Source: Dokdonella_A sp963758365 (GTDB lineage: Bacteria; Pseudomonadota; Gammaproteobacteria; Xanthomonadales; Rhodanobacteraceae). From it: a stretch of 64,000 nucleotides of DNA. Both the position numbers and the translations under genes were made by a program. Shown in pieces: positions 8,520 through 19,800 of the stretch (positions within the stretch are counted from its first letter, which is position 1; the number at the start of each line of letters is the position of its first letter). Under the pieces are notes generated by a model that saw nothing but the letters and a program-made list of their open reading frames with translations, searched no databases and was not told where the DNA came from. The stretch is from the NCBI GenBank assembly GCA_963758365.1, contig CAVWVB010000001.1:558001-622000 (forward strand), in the 5' to 3' direction.

Positions 8520-9458
8520 ATGACCCACGGCAGTCACGACTTCGTCGACGATCCTCGCAACCGCGACATCCTGATCTACGTCAACGGCGCGATGAAGCGC
8601 CGCGAGGAGGCGACGGTGTCGGTGTTCGACTCCGGCTTCGTGCTCGGCGATGGAGTCTGGGAGGGTCTGCGCATCGTCGACGGCCATCCGGCATTTCTCG
8701 ACGCGCACCTCGACCGCCTGTACGAGGGCGCGAAGGCGATCGCGATGGATGTCGGTCTCGATCGCGGCGCATTGACCGAAGCGATCTATGCGACGCTCGC
8801 CGCGAACGCGATGCGTGACGGCGTGCACGTGCGTCTGATGGTGACGCGCGGACTCAAACGCACGCCTTACCAGGATCCGCGCGTCGTGGTCGGTGCCGCG
8901 ACCATCGTGATCATTCCCGAGTACAAGAATCCGCTGCCAGGAACGCTCGAGAACGGCCTGAAACTGTTCACCGTGCACGTGCGCCGCGGCTATCCGGACG
9001 TGCAGGATCCCAAGCTCAACAGCCACAGCAAGCTCAACTGCATCAGCGCCTGCATCCAGGCCTACACGGCGGGCGCCGACGAGGGCCTGATGCTCGATCC
9101 GCACGGGTTCGTCGCGACCTGCAACTCGACGCATTTCTTCATCGCGCGCAAGGGCGAGGTGTGGACGTCCACCGGCCAGTTTTGTCTTGGCGGGATCACC
9201 CGCGCCAACGTGCTCGCGGTATGCCGGGACGCGGGCATCCCCGCGCTCGAGAAGTCCTTCAGCCTGACCGAGGTTTATGGTGCCGACGAGGCTTTCGTCA
9301 CCGGCACGTACGCAGGCGTCGTGCCGGTGCGCGAAATCGACGGACGGACCGTCGGCGATGGCCGGCGCGGTCCGCTCGTGGAAAGCATCCAGGCGCTATA
9401 TCGCGCACATGTCGCCCGCGATATCGCCGCGCGCAAGGCCGGAGTCGTGTCCGCATGA
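8520..9458 (+). CDS. class IV PLP aminotransferase (branched-chain aminotransferase-like)
   Basis: A 312-residue fold-type IV PLP enzyme of the IlvE/D-amino-acid transaminase/aminodeoxychorismate lyase superfamily. The Schiff-base lysine is Lys171 in SHSKLNC, the opening GFVLGDGVWEGLR is the conserved N-terminal strand, and GGITRANVL further on contributes to phosphate binding. Length and the ends match branched-chain aminotransferase-like proteins more than D-Ala aminotransferases, but substrate is uncertain. Its stop overlaps the next start (ATGA), so it is translationally coupled to the sulfotransferase-like gene. The nearby ETF and ETF-QO genes suggest a role in amino-acid catabolism; that is inference. 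Confidence 0.82.
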   Translation: MTHGSHDFVDDPRNRDILIYVNGAMKRREEATVSVFDSGFVLGDGVWEGLRIVDGHPAFLDAHLDRLYEGAKAIAMDVGLDRGALTEAIYATLAANAMRDGVHVRLMVTRGLKRTPYQDPRVVVGAATIVIIPEYKNPLPGTLENGLKLFTVHVRRGYPDVQDPKLNSHSKLNCISACIQAYTAGADEGLMLDPHGFVATCNSTHFFIARKGEVWTSTGQFCLGGITRANVLAVCRDAGIPALEKSFSLTEVYGADEAFVTGTYAGVVPVREIDGRTVGDGRRGPLVESIQALYRAHVARDIAARKAGVVSA

Positions 9459-10213
9459 GCGCGCGCTACGGACCGGTGCGCATCGCGATGTGGTCGGGTC
9501 CGCGCAATCTCTCGACCGCGATGATGCGCGCCTGGGAGAACCGTGGTGACTGCGCGGTCAGCGACGAGCCGTTCTATGCGCACTATCTCGTCGAAACCGG
9601 ACTCGACCATCCCGCGCGCGATGCGGTGATCGCGGCCGGAGAATGCGACTGGCGCAAGGTTGCGGCCGCACTGACCGGGCCGATTCCGGACGGCCAGCCG
9701 GTCTGGTACCAGAAGCACATGTGTCATCACCTGCTGCCGGACATGGAGCAGGACTGGATGCACGCGCTCGACCACGCGTTCCTGATCCGCGATCCGGCCG
9801 AGGTCGTCGCGTCCTATCTGCATTCGCGCGCGACGGTGACCGAGGACGACATCGGCCTGCCGCAGGAGACGCAGTTGTTCGAGGAGATCGCCGATCACCT
9901 CGGCAAGGCGCCGCCGGTCATCGACGCGGAAGACTTCCTGCGCGCACCCGAGGCGCATCTGCGTGCGCTGTGCGCACATTTCGGCGTGCCGTTCAGGGAA
10001 TCGATGCTGAGCTGGCCGTCCGGGCCGCGCACGAGCGATGGCGTGTGGGCCCCGCACTGGTATGCGCAGGTCTGGAAATCGACCGGCTTCGCGCCTGCGC
10101 AGCGGCGCAGCTCCAGGCTCGAAGGAGAATTCGCGCGCGTCGCCGAAGCCTGTCGCCCGCTCTACGAGAAGCTGTACCGGCACCGCTTGCGCCCCGCTAC
10201 CGACACCGCGTAG
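9455..10213 (+). CDS. sulfotransferase-like protein coupled to the aminotransferase
   Basis: A 252-residue protein resembling P-loop sulfotransferases. The stretch WSGPRNLSTAMMRAW (residues 13-27) sits where the 5'-phosphosulfate loop of PAPS-dependent sulfotransferases lies, and HAFLIRDPAEVVASYLHSRA fits the 3'-phosphate-binding segment with its conserved Arg and Ser. The family is usually listed as sulfotransferase-like or hypothetical; no substrate is known to me. The start codon overlaps the aminotransferase stop by four bases, so the two are made from one message and probably act in one pathway. Whether it binds PAPS at all is open. Confidence 0.65.
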   Translation: MSARYGPVRIAMWSGPRNLSTAMMRAWENRGDCAVSDEPFYAHYLVETGLDHPARDAVIAAGECDWRKVAAALTGPIPDGQPVWYQKHMCHHLLPDMEQDWMHALDHAFLIRDPAEVVASYLHSRATVTEDDIGLPQETQLFEEIADHLGKAPPVIDAEDFLRAPEAHLRALCAHFGVPFRESMLSWPSGPRTSDGVWAPHWYAQVWKSTGFAPAQRRSSRLEGEFARVAEACRPLYEKLYRHRLRPATDTA

Positions 10214-10397
10214 GCGCGCAGTGCGCGAGCCGCTCGACTGCCGGGGCGAGCGCCGACCTGTCGTTGCTGCCGGATGCGCGGGTCCAGGGGTCGCGATGCT
10301 CCGCGTGCGCCATCGGCACACTTCCGACGCCACATTCGACGACGTTGCGCGTGGCGCGCCGGCACTTCTGGCGGGACTCGGTGCGGCCCGCCTATCG
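10214..10397. other. intergenic space between convergent genes
   Basis: This gap separates the sulfotransferase-like gene from the convergent ETF-QO gene. I see no gene. A degenerate palindrome around 10240-10261 (GCCGGGGCGAGCGCCGACCTG) resembles the REP elements at 5.2 kb but is too diverged to call. Confidence 0.4.
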
Positions 10398-12038
10398 CTA
10401 GAGGTTCTGGTAGTTGGGTCCGCTGCCGCCCTCGGGCGTGACCCAGGTGATGATCTCGTAGGGATCCTTGATGTCGCAAGTCTTGCAGTGCACGCAGTTG
10501 GCGGCATTGATCTGCAGGCGCTTGCCGGCGCTGTCCTCGACGATTTCGTAGACACCTGCGGGGCAGAAGCGCGTGCACGGATTGGCGTACTCCTCGATGC
10601 AGCGGCCAATGCAGATGTCGGTGTCGGCGACCTTGAGATGGACCGGCTGGTCCTCGTCGTGTTCGGTCGCCGCGAAATAGACGCCGGCCAGCCGGTCCCG
10701 CGGCGGCAGGCTGCGTTCCACGTAATCCGGCTGCTGCGTCGTCGGCATCGAGGCCGTCTCCGCAGGCGACGCGGCCCGGTTCGCGTCGAGCTTCTGCAGC
10801 GCGGACCAGTCGGCGTGATTGGCGAGAGTCCACGGTGACATGCCGGCCGTTACGGTTTCCCAGGCCGCGTTCGCCAGGCCGGCCCACAATCCCCTGTTGA
10901 AGCCGGGCCGGATGTTGCGCACCTTCCTGAGTTCGGCGACCACCCGCGACGCGCGCAGTGTCGCGTCGTAGCCGCTCGCGGTGCCGGTCTGCGCGAGGTG
11001 TTCGGCCGCGAGCATGCCCGAGCGGATCGCCTGATGCGTGCCCTTGATCTTGGGTACGTTGAGCAGTCCGGCCGCATCGCCGATCAGCAATGCACCCGGC
11101 ATCTCGACCTTCGGCAGCGATTGATACCCGCCCTCGACGAGCGCGCGCGCGCCCGCGGAGACGATCGAGCCGCCCTCGAGCAGCGGCTTGATCATCGCGT
11201 GGTTCTTGAGCTGCTGGAATGCTTCCCAGGGCCGGAACAGCGGGTCGGCGTAGTCCAGTCCGGCGACGAAGCCGATCGCGACGCGGTCCTGGTCGAGGTG
11301 ATAGAGAAAGCTGCCGCCGTAGGTCGCGGTATTCAGCGGCCAGCCGAGCGTGTGTACGACCTTGCCCGCTTCGGCGCGGCCCGGCGGCAATTGCCAGAGC
11401 TCCTTGATGCCGATGCCATAGGTCTGCGGATCGCAGTCCTGATCGAGCGCGTACCTGGCGATCAGTTGCCTGGCGAGGCTGCCGCGGCATCCTTCGGCGA
11501 GAACCGTGGTCTTCGCGCGGATGTCGATGCCTTGCGCGTAACCGGGCTTGTGCGACCCGTCCCGGGCGACGCCCATGTCGCCGATGCGCACTCCGCAGAC
11601 CGCGCCTGCAGCGTCGAACAACGGTTCGGCGGCGGCGAAGCCCGGATAGATCTCGACGCCGAGCGCCTCGGCCTGTGGCGCGAGCCACGCGCACAGCGCA
11701 CCGAGCGAGACGATGAAGTTGCCATGGTTGTGCATCTGCGGCGGCGTCAGCGGCGACTTCGTCGCGCGTCGCGCATCGCGCAGCCACCAGAACTCGTCGC
11801 GGGTCACCGGTACGCAGATCGGCGGCGGCGCGGTGCCCCATTCGGGCAACAGATCGTTGAGCGCCTCGGGCTCGATCACTGCACCGGAAAGTATCTGGGC
11901 GCCGACCGTCGATGCCTTTTCGATCACGCAGACGCCGAGTTCGGGCTTGACCTGCTTGAGGCGGATCGCGAACGCGAGCCCGGCCGGACCCGCGCCCACC
12001 GTGACGACGTCGTACTCCATGCTGTCGCGCTCGCTCAT
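10398..12038 (-). CDS. electron transfer flavoprotein-ubiquinone oxidoreductase
   Basis: Membrane-associated flavoprotein (546 residues) that reoxidises ETF and reduces ubiquinone. The N-terminus holds the FAD motif VGAGPAGL, a ubiquinone-binding region follows (ILSGAVIEP), and the C-terminus carries the 4Fe-4S ferredoxin-like domain with CIEEYANPCTRFCPAGVYE and a second cluster region NCVHCKTCDIKDP. Overall length matches the family (540-560). ATG 12038 gives MSERDSMEYDVV; an ATG at 12020 (MEYDVV) is the alternative. Together with etfBA at 5.5-7.3 kb this completes the path from flavin dehydrogenases to the quinone pool. It is divergent from the amidase gene. Confidence 0.94.
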   Translation of the reverse strand: MSERDSMEYDVVTVGAGPAGLAFAIRLKQVKPELGVCVIEKASTVGAQILSGAVIEPEALNDLLPEWGTAPPPICVPVTRDEFWWLRDARRATKSPLTPPQMHNHGNFIVSLGALCAWLAPQAEALGVEIYPGFAAAEPLFDAAGAVCGVRIGDMGVARDGSHKPGYAQGIDIRAKTTVLAEGCRGSLARQLIARYALDQDCDPQTYGIGIKELWQLPPGRAEAGKVVHTLGWPLNTATYGGSFLYHLDQDRVAIGFVAGLDYADPLFRPWEAFQQLKNHAMIKPLLEGGSIVSAGARALVEGGYQSLPKVEMPGALLIGDAAGLLNVPKIKGTHQAIRSGMLAAEHLAQTGTASGYDATLRASRVVAELRKVRNIRPGFNRGLWAGLANAAWETVTAGMSPWTLANHADWSALQKLDANRAASPAETASMPTTQQPDYVERSLPPRDRLAGVYFAATEHDEDQPVHLKVADTDICIGRCIEEYANPCTRFCPAGVYEIVEDSAGKRLQINAANCVHCKTCDIKDPYEIITWVTPEGGSGPNYQNL

Positions 12039-12127
12039 GGCCGCTCCACATCGCAGGTGAGGGTGCCGCGATTGTGCGGATTCGATGCGGGCGCGGCAAA
12101 CTTTGCGCCCCATTCACCGATGGCGGG

Positions 12128-12133
12128 CATAAT
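12128..12133 (+). promoter_or_regulatory. candidate -10 element of the amidase gene
   Basis: CATAAT lies 30 bases before ATG 12163, implying a leader of about 23 bases. A possible -35 (TTGCGC at 12103-12108) is 19 bases away, slightly long. Confidence 0.3.
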
Positions 12134-12162
12134 CGAAGGCCGACCACCGACGCGGAGCGCCG

Positions 12163-13563
12163 ATGACCGACCCGACCGACGACGAGGATCTGCGCGGCGC
12201 AAGCGCGTTCCAGCAACTGCACTGGCTGGCCAGCGGGCGCACCGACAGCGCGCGCCTGACCGCGGCCTACATTGCCGCGATCGAACGCGACGACCTGCGC
12301 CTGAACGCGTTTCTCGTGCTGGATCGCAGCGCAATGGATCAGGCCGCGGCGAGCGATGAACGGCGGCGCGAAGGCCGCACGATCGGGCGTCTCGATGGTT
12401 TGACCGTCGCGATCAAGGACAATCTCGACGTGGCGGGCTTGCCGACGAGCGCGGGACTGCCGGGTCGCGCGGAAAGTCCTGCGCGCACCGACGCGAGTGC
12501 GGTCGCGCGTCTGCGCGCCGCCGGCGCGGTGATCCTCGGCAAGACCAATCTCGACGAGGCGGCGCTCGGAACGATCTCGGCCAATCCGCACTATGGAGCC
12601 GTGCACAATCCGTGGCGTCGCGATTTCACCGCGGGAGGATCGTCCGGCGGTTCGGCCGCGGCCGTCGCCGCCGGCCTGGCCGCATTCGCGATCGGCAGCG
12701 ACACACTCGGATCGATCCGGATTCCGGCCAGTCACTGCGGCATCTATGGCCTGCGGCCCACCCATGGCGAGATCTCCACGCGCGGCCTCGTGCGCGTGGC
12801 GCGTCGGCTCGACTGCGTCGGCGTGCTCGCGCGTTCGGTGCCGGACCTCGCGCTCGCGCTGCAGGTGCTCGATGCGCACGATCCGAGCGATCCGCGCTCG
12901 CGCAGGCGTCGGGTGCCGCTCGCGGTGCCGGACTGGGAGCCGGGCCGCCTGCGCGCCGGCATCCTGACCGGTCTCGCCGCGCTCGGCGTTGGCGCCGCGC
13001 TGCGCACGGTGTTCGATGCCGCGGTGACACGCATCGGCTGCGCACTCGGCCGGCACAGCGAAGTCGATTTTTCCGATCAGGATCTTGCGCGCACGCGTCG
13101 CGCGGCACTGCTGGTCATGGAAAGCGAGCTCGCGGTCGAACTCGCGCCCGATCTCGCCGATACGGCGCACGCGGTGTCGCCACGTCTGCGGGCGATGGTC
13201 GACTATGCGCGCGGGAAATCCGCGGTCGACTACGCGGCCGCCGATCGCGTGCTCGACGAGGTCATGCTGAGAGCGCGCCGGCTGTTCGCAACGATCGACG
13301 TGCTGGTTCTGCCGTGCGTGCCGCAAGGCGCCTATGCGCTCGCCGAGGGCGAGCACGCGAACGATGCCGACCTCACCGCGTTCGCGAGCCTAGCCGGATG
13401 TCCCGCGATCAGTCTGCCGATGGGTTTCCTGCCCGATGGCATGCCGGTCGGTCTGCAACTCGTGGGAGCGCCGGGCGCCGACCTGCGCCTGCTCGAACTG
13501 GCCGAAGTCTGCGCGGCGACTCTCGATGCGACGCCTGCCTATCCGGTCACCGGCGTGGCGTGA
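12163..13563 (+). CDS. amidase signature family hydrolase
   Basis: A 466-residue amidase of the Ser-cisSer-Lys class, which hydrolyses carboxylic amides. Lys85 (AIKDN) is the catalytic lysine, the glycine-serine loop GGSSGGS is at about 158-164 with the cis-serine, and the nucleophile is expected at Ser184 in GSDTLGSIRIPAS. The usual pattern is TGGS; here Leu182 replaces the first glycine, which breaks the classical amidase signature but keeps all three catalytic residues. Similarity to GatA is general only: no gatC or gatB adjoins it, so a tRNA amidotransferase subunit is unlikely. Substrate unknown. It stands alone between ETF-QO and the giant repeat-protein gene. Confidence 0.82.
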   Translation: MTDPTDDEDLRGASAFQQLHWLASGRTDSARLTAAYIAAIERDDLRLNAFLVLDRSAMDQAAASDERRREGRTIGRLDGLTVAIKDNLDVAGLPTSAGLPGRAESPARTDASAVARLRAAGAVILGKTNLDEAALGTISANPHYGAVHNPWRRDFTAGGSSGGSAAAVAAGLAAFAIGSDTLGSIRIPASHCGIYGLRPTHGEISTRGLVRVARRLDCVGVLARSVPDLALALQVLDAHDPSDPRSRRRRVPLAVPDWEPGRLRAGILTGLAALGVGAALRTVFDAAVTRIGCALGRHSEVDFSDQDLARTRRAALLVMESELAVELAPDLADTAHAVSPRLRAMVDYARGKSAVDYAAADRVLDEVMLRARRLFATIDVLVLPCVPQGAYALAEGEHANDADLTAFASLAGCPAISLPMGFLPDGMPVGLQLVGAPGADLRLLELAEVCAATLDATPAYPVTGVA

Positions 13564-13704
13564 CGCGCCCGCCCGCAACGACCGCGTCGGCGGGCCGCGC
13601 ACCGCACTCCGGCAGGCATGCCGATTGCGGCGTTGCAAACGGTCAGGCCGAAAACAATTGTGACTCGATCCGGAAAAAGTGTGATCTGCAGCACGATCTT
13701 TGAT

Positions 13705-13710
13705 TAGAAT
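13705..13710 (+). promoter_or_regulatory. candidate promoter of the giant DUF11 gene
   Basis: The 274-base space before the giant gene contains an unusually A/T-rich island (about 13650-13715). TAGAAT at 13705-13710 is a good -10 match. GTGATC at 13681-13686 is a weak -35 at 18 bases. The sequence TGTGATCTGCAGCACGATC at 13680-13698 has one good half (TGTGA-N6) of a CRP/Clp site and a poor second half, so control by a Clp-type regulator is possible but unproven. If this promoter is used, the message has a leader of about 120 bases. Confidence 0.35.
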
Positions 13711-13837
13711 CGGCGTTGGAGTTCTCGGGGGAGAATTTGCGCCGGCAGGAACCGGCATCCCCCGGCGCACGGCGAGAAGGGACGAGCCGGATTCAGGCCT
13801 TGTGTTGCGCCAAGGCATTGGCTGTCCCGGGGAAAAC

Positions 13838-16800
13838 ATGTCCAGATCGATCGCCGCCGGGTGCGGCGTATTCCGCAAGCGCTTACTCAGGGGCGCGCTG
13901 CGTCGCAGTTTGTTCGTCCTGCTCGGTCTGCTCGCAACGCTGCCAGGCGCGGTTCTCGCGCAATCGGCGATGTGCGCCAACCCGGGCAGCAGCGGCAGCG
14001 GCACGATCAGCGGCATCGTCAATGTCTACTTTCAGGGCAACGGCAATCTCGCCGCGGGCGCGACCACGCTGACCCTCGGCACCCGCGACTCGCGCGGCGC
14101 AAGCAACCCGATCGTCGTCGGCGACCTGCTGCTGGTCATCCAGATGCAGGCCGGCACGATCAACGCGAGCAACAACAGCACCTACGGCGATGGCAGCGGC
14201 AGCGGCATGGGCACGACCACGGTCGGCAATGCGGGCCTGCACGAATTCGTCACCGTGACCGCGACGACCGGTACCGGTGCGGGCGCGGTGGTCACTTTTT
14301 CGCCGCCGTTGACGAACAGCTACGCGCAGGCCGCCGCGACCGGAACCAGCGGCCAGAAGCGCTACCAGGTGATCCGCGTGCCGCAGTATGGGATCGCCAC
14401 CGCGGCCGGCGTGACCGCGCCCGCATGGGGCCTGGGCACCGGCGCCACCGGCGAGACCGGCGCGGTAGTCGCGATCGACGTGCAGGGCGCGCTGACCCTC
14501 GGCAGTGCGACGGTCGAAGGCGTCGCCAACCGCGCGATCTTCGTCGCGGGCAAGGGGTTCCGCGGCGCGGCCGGACGCCAGAGCAGCGCGAACGGACCGA
14601 ACACCGACTGGGTCAGCGTCGCGACCGGCGCCCACGGCGGCAAGGGCGAAGGCATCGCGGGCACGCCACGCTACCTCGCGATCAAGGCCAACGGCTGGGG
14701 CGCGCAGGCGAGCAATGCGGTGACCGCGGCCGCGAACCTGGCCCTGCTCGACAACGGCGAAGGCTACCCGAACGGTTCGCATGCGCGCGGCGCACCCGGC
14801 AATGCGGGTGGCGGCGGTACCGACGGCAACGCATCGGGCGGCGGCAACAACGAGAACTCGGGCGGCGGCGGAGGTGGTGGCAATGCCCAGGGCGGGCTCG
14901 GCGGCCGTCCATGGAATGCACCGCTGATCGACAGCGACGGCCGCGGCGGTGCGGGTTACAACGCAACGCTTGCCTTCAACCGCGTGTTCCCGGGCGGAGG
15001 TGGCGGATCCGGCGGCACCAACGACGCGACCACCGACGCGGCGACCTACGAGAACCAGGCGATCTCGTGCGCGAGCGTGGCCGCGCTGTGCTCGTCGGGT
15101 GCAGCCGGCGGCGGCGTGGTGATCCTGCGCGCGCGTTCGCTCGGCGGCAGCGGCATCATCGACGCGCGGGGTGCGAACGGCTACAACGTCGCGAACGACG
15201 CGGGCGGCGGTGGTGGCGGCGGCGGCGCGCTCGTGATCTATTCGATCGACGGCGGCAGCGCGAGCGCCGATGCGAGCGGCGGCGACGGCGGCAACGCCTG
15301 GGCCGGTGGACCGCCGGGCATCGCCAATCGCCACGGTCCCGGCGGCGGCGGCGGCGGCGGTTTCATTGCCTATTCGCCGAATTCGTTCGGGATTTCCGCG
15401 ACGCTCGCGGGCGGCCGCCCCGGGCGCACGACCAACGGCGTCGACGACACCTACTCCTCGAGCGGGTATGCGGGCGGCCTGAGTACGTTCCAGACCCCGA
15501 ATACCCCGGGCATCCTGCCTGGTGCGGTATGTTCGCCGGACCTGCGGCTGGCCAAGAGCGACGGTACGACAACGCTGACCAGCGGCGGCACCACGACCTA
15601 TACGCTCGGCGCGACCAACGTCGGCAACGTCGCGAGCGCTGGCACGGTCACCGTCGTCGACGTGTTGCCAGCGACCCTTGCGGTCGCCAATGGCGCGGTT
15701 CCGCTGTCGGGCGCGCAGGCCGTGAACTGGTCGTGCAATGCGGCGTCCGGCGTCATTACCTGCACCTCGGCGGTGTCGATCGCGGCGGGCGCGACGAGTT
15801 CGTTCGCGTTTACCGCGAACGTGACCGGGGCGTCGGGCACGGCGGCCAACAACCTCGCACGCGTCGGCGGCGGCGGCGATCCCAACAAGCCGGCTCCAAA
15901 TGCAGCGACGACGAGCGCGTGCATCGGCACCGACAATCCGCTCGGCTGCGCGGTCGACGCGGACACGATCAACGCGCCGCTGCTGTCGATCGTCAAGACC
16001 GATTCGACCGACTACGTGCGCGCCGGTGGCACGACGACGTATGCATTGACCGTCACCAACTTGGGCACCGCGGCGAGCAGCGGCACGATCCGCGTCGTCG
16101 ACGTACTCCCGACCGGCATGAGCTATACCGGAACGTCGCCGTTCAGTTCGGGCGGATTCACCTGCACCTACACGGCCGGCACGCTCAGTTTCTCCTGCGA
16201 CCGTTCGACCGCGCTCGGCGCGGGCGCAAGCACGACGATTTCGATCCCGGCCGCGATCGCGGCGTCGGCGCCTGCGTCGCTGACCAATCGCAGCAAGGTC
16301 GGCGGCGGCGGCGATCCGGGCAAGACCACGCTGCCCGACGTGGCCGCCGCGGGCGCATGTCCCGCGCCGGTGCCGCCAGCGACGACCGCGAGCGACAGCG
16401 CGACCGGCTGCGCGTCCGATGTCGACGTCGTGCGTCACGTCGACCTCGTGCTCGACAAGGACGACGGCCAGCCGTTCATGGCGATCAACGGCACGACCAC
16501 GTACCAGTTTACGGTCAGCAACGCCGGCGACACCGCCTCGGTCGGCACGATCAATTTCCGCGACGTGCTGCCGGCACCGATGAACTGGCCCGCAGCGCTG
16601 ACCGTGGGCGGAGCAAACAGCGCCGACTGGGCCTGCGCTCGCGTTTCCGCGACCGAAGCCTCGTGCACGTCCGCGGTGTCGATCGCGGCGGGCGCGCAGA
16701 GCGTATTCAGCCTGATCGCGAACGTCGGAGCGGCGACCAGCGGCAGCCAGTACCAGAACGCCGCGCGCATCGGCGGCGGCGGCGACCCGGATCTTCTCGC

Positions 16801-19800
16801 GAGTCCATCCGCGGCCGACGTCGTCGCGTGCACGGCCGACAACAATCCGCTCGGTTGCGCGCTCGACCTCGACACCGCGCAGAATGCGGCGCAGATCCGG
16901 CTTGCGAAGAGCCATCCGGATCCGCAGGCGCACAGTCCGGGCGACACGATCGCGTTCACGCTCGCGGTTTACAACAGCGGCGGCATCAATTCGGGTGGTG
17001 CCAATACGGTGCGCGTGGTCGACGTGCTGCCGACCGCTCTCGTCTATTCCGGCGCCGCGACGTTCACGCCGACCGGATTCAGCTGCAGCGTGGCGGCCGG
17101 TCCGCCGCAGGTGATCACCTGCAACAACACGAATGCGATCAATGCGGGCGTGACGCGCCTGATCACGTTCAACCTAACCGTCGCCGCGGGCGCGACGAAC
17201 GCGCTCGTCAACCCGGCCCAGGTCGGCACCACCGGCGCCGATCCGCAGAATGCGACGCTGCCGACCGCGGCGACCGCGGCAACCTGTGTCGGCAACGGCG
17301 TGCCGTTGATCGGCTGCGCGGTCGATGCGGTGCCTCTCAATGCCGACCTCGGCGTAGTCAAGAGCGAACGCGCGGGAACCAGCGGTGCGTTCGGCGCAGG
17401 ACCGCTCACGGTCGCGATCGGAACGACCGTGCAGTTCCAGCTTGCGATCTCGAACGCGGGACCGGGCACAGTCAGCGGCGCGGGCGTGAGCGATGCGATC
17501 CCCGCCAACTTCAGCGCGCCGGCGATCGTCTCGGCGACCGCCGCCGGCGGCGCGGCCGGCTGCACCACGGGTGCGTTCTCGCTGGTCGGCAATGCATTGT
17601 CGGGCACGGTCACGACACTGCCGTCCGGTGCAAGCTGCACGCTCGTCGTGCAGGCGATCGCGTCGACCAACGGCAACGGCATCGTCAACACCGCGACCAT
17701 CGTGGCGCCGGACGGGATCAGCGACGCGAACGCGGCGAACGACAGTTCGAGCGTGATCACGAACATCCGTGCCTTGCCGACCGTGCAGATCAGCAAGACC
17801 ACGCTCGGCGGCGTCGGCACGTTCACGTTCGCCGGCGACAATGGCTACGCGGGCGACTCGATCACGACGGTCACTGCCGGTACGCCGGTTGCCGGCGCGA
17901 CGCGCTCGCTCGCGGCGGCCGGCGTCGCCACGACGATCACCGAGGCGGCGCCGCCCGCGGGCTACGCGCTGACCGCGATTTCCTGTTCGGGCCTCGGTTC
18001 GGGCAGTGCGGGCATCGACATCGCGAACCGGCGTGTCACCCTCGACGTGGCGGCGACCGCGCCCGGCGCGGCGATCACGTGCACGTTCACGAACACGCGC
18101 CAGCCGCGCCTGAGCCTGCAGAAATCGTTGCCGAATGGGCGTGTCGCGGCGAGCGACCAGTTCGTGCTCACGATCGCGGGCAGCGGCGGCCCGGTGAGCA
18201 CGACGACGACCGGCGGCGGCACCGCGGTCACCTCGGCGCCGGTCGTGCTCACCGGAACGGCGGGCAGCGGCTACACCCTGTCGGAGGCGATCGCGCCAGC
18301 GAGCACGAGCACGCTCGCCAACTACACGAGCGCGATCAGTTGCAGCAACGCCGCGGGCGGGTCGTCCACCGTGCTGCCCGCGGGCGCCGGAACCAGCTTC
18401 GCGGTGACGCCGCAAGCCGGCGACGACATCACCTGCACGCTCGCCAATACCGCGCTGCTCGCCGACCTTGCGGTCACCAAGACCGACGGCAGCGGCACTG
18501 CCGTGCCGGGCAGTCCGATCAGCTACACGATCGTTGCGTCCAACGCGGGGCCGAGCAACGCACCGGTCGCGACCGTCGCCGACGTCGTGCCCGCATCGAT
18601 CACGGGCGCGAGCTGGACCGCAACCTACGCGGGCGGTGCGAGCGGGCCGGCCGCGGGCGCGGGCAACATCAACGCGAGCGTGAACCTGCCTGTCGGTGGC
18701 AGCGCGACCTTCGTGCTGTCCGGCACGGTGGTCGCGGGAGCGACCGGAACGCTGTCGAACACCGCGACCGTGACTGCGGGCGGCACGGTCACCGATCCTG
18801 CATCCGGCAACAACAGCGCGACCGACACGGACACGCTGACGCCGCGAGCGGACCTGGGGATCGTGAAGGACGACGGGCGTGCGACGTATACGCCGGGCGC
18901 CGGGGTGACGTACACGATCGTGGCGACGAACGCGGGTCCGAGTGCGGTGGTGGGGGCGACGGTGGCGGACACGGTGCCGGCGGCGATCACGGGCGCGACG
19001 TGGACGGTGGTGTATGCGGGCGGCGCGAGCGGTCCGGGCAGTGGAGCGGGGAACATTGCGGCGAGCGTGAACCTGCCGGTGGGGTCGAGCGCGACGTTCA
19101 CGCTGGTGGGGACGGTGAGCGCGGGGGCGACGGGGGACCTGGTGAACACGGCGACGATCACGGCGCCGGCAGGGACGACGGATCCGAACGCGGGCAACGA
19201 CAGTGCGACGGATACGGACACGCGCTCGGCGAGTGCGGACATCGGGGTGACGAAGACGGGGCCGGGGTCGGTGGGGTATGGCGGGGCGCTGAGCTACAGC
19301 GTGGTGGTGAGCAACGCGGGGCCGAGCGACGCGAACGGGACGACGGTGAGCGACGCGGTGCCGGCGGGGATCACGGCGATCACGGCGAGCTGCGGGACGG
19401 CGACGGGCGGGGCGGTGTGCGGTGCGGTGAACGTGGCGGGCAATACGGTGACGAGCACGGTGACGACGCTGCCGGCGGGTGGCAGCGTGACGATCACGAT
19501 CGACGGGACGGCGCCGCTGAGCGGGACGTCGATCACGAACAGTGCGACGGCCAATCCGCCGGCGGGGACGAGCGATCCGGACGGGAGCAACAACACGGGC
19601 AGTGCGACGACGACGTTGCTGCAGCCGCAGTTGACGGTGACGAAGACGGCGAGTGCGGATCCGTTCGTGGTGGGTCAGCCGGCCAGTTACACGGTGACGG
19701 TGACGAACACGGGGTCGGGTCCGAGCGCGGGGAACATCACGCTGAGCGACACGCTGGCGGCGGGGATCACGCTGGCGGGCGCGACGGGGACGAACTGGAG

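Noticed and set aside
10162..13356. Long minus-strand frame joining the ETF-QO and amidase regions
   Set aside because: It is out of frame with ETF-QO and antisense to the amidase; both real genes have complete conserved motifs.
13680..13698. CRP/Clp binding site upstream of the giant gene
   Set aside because: Only one half-site fits TGTGA-N6-TCACA; kept as a possibility in the promoter entry but not called.
13883..16933. Antisense frame of about 1,016 codons
   Set aside because: Arg/Ala-rich shadow of the glycine-rich N-terminal region; no start context and no domains.
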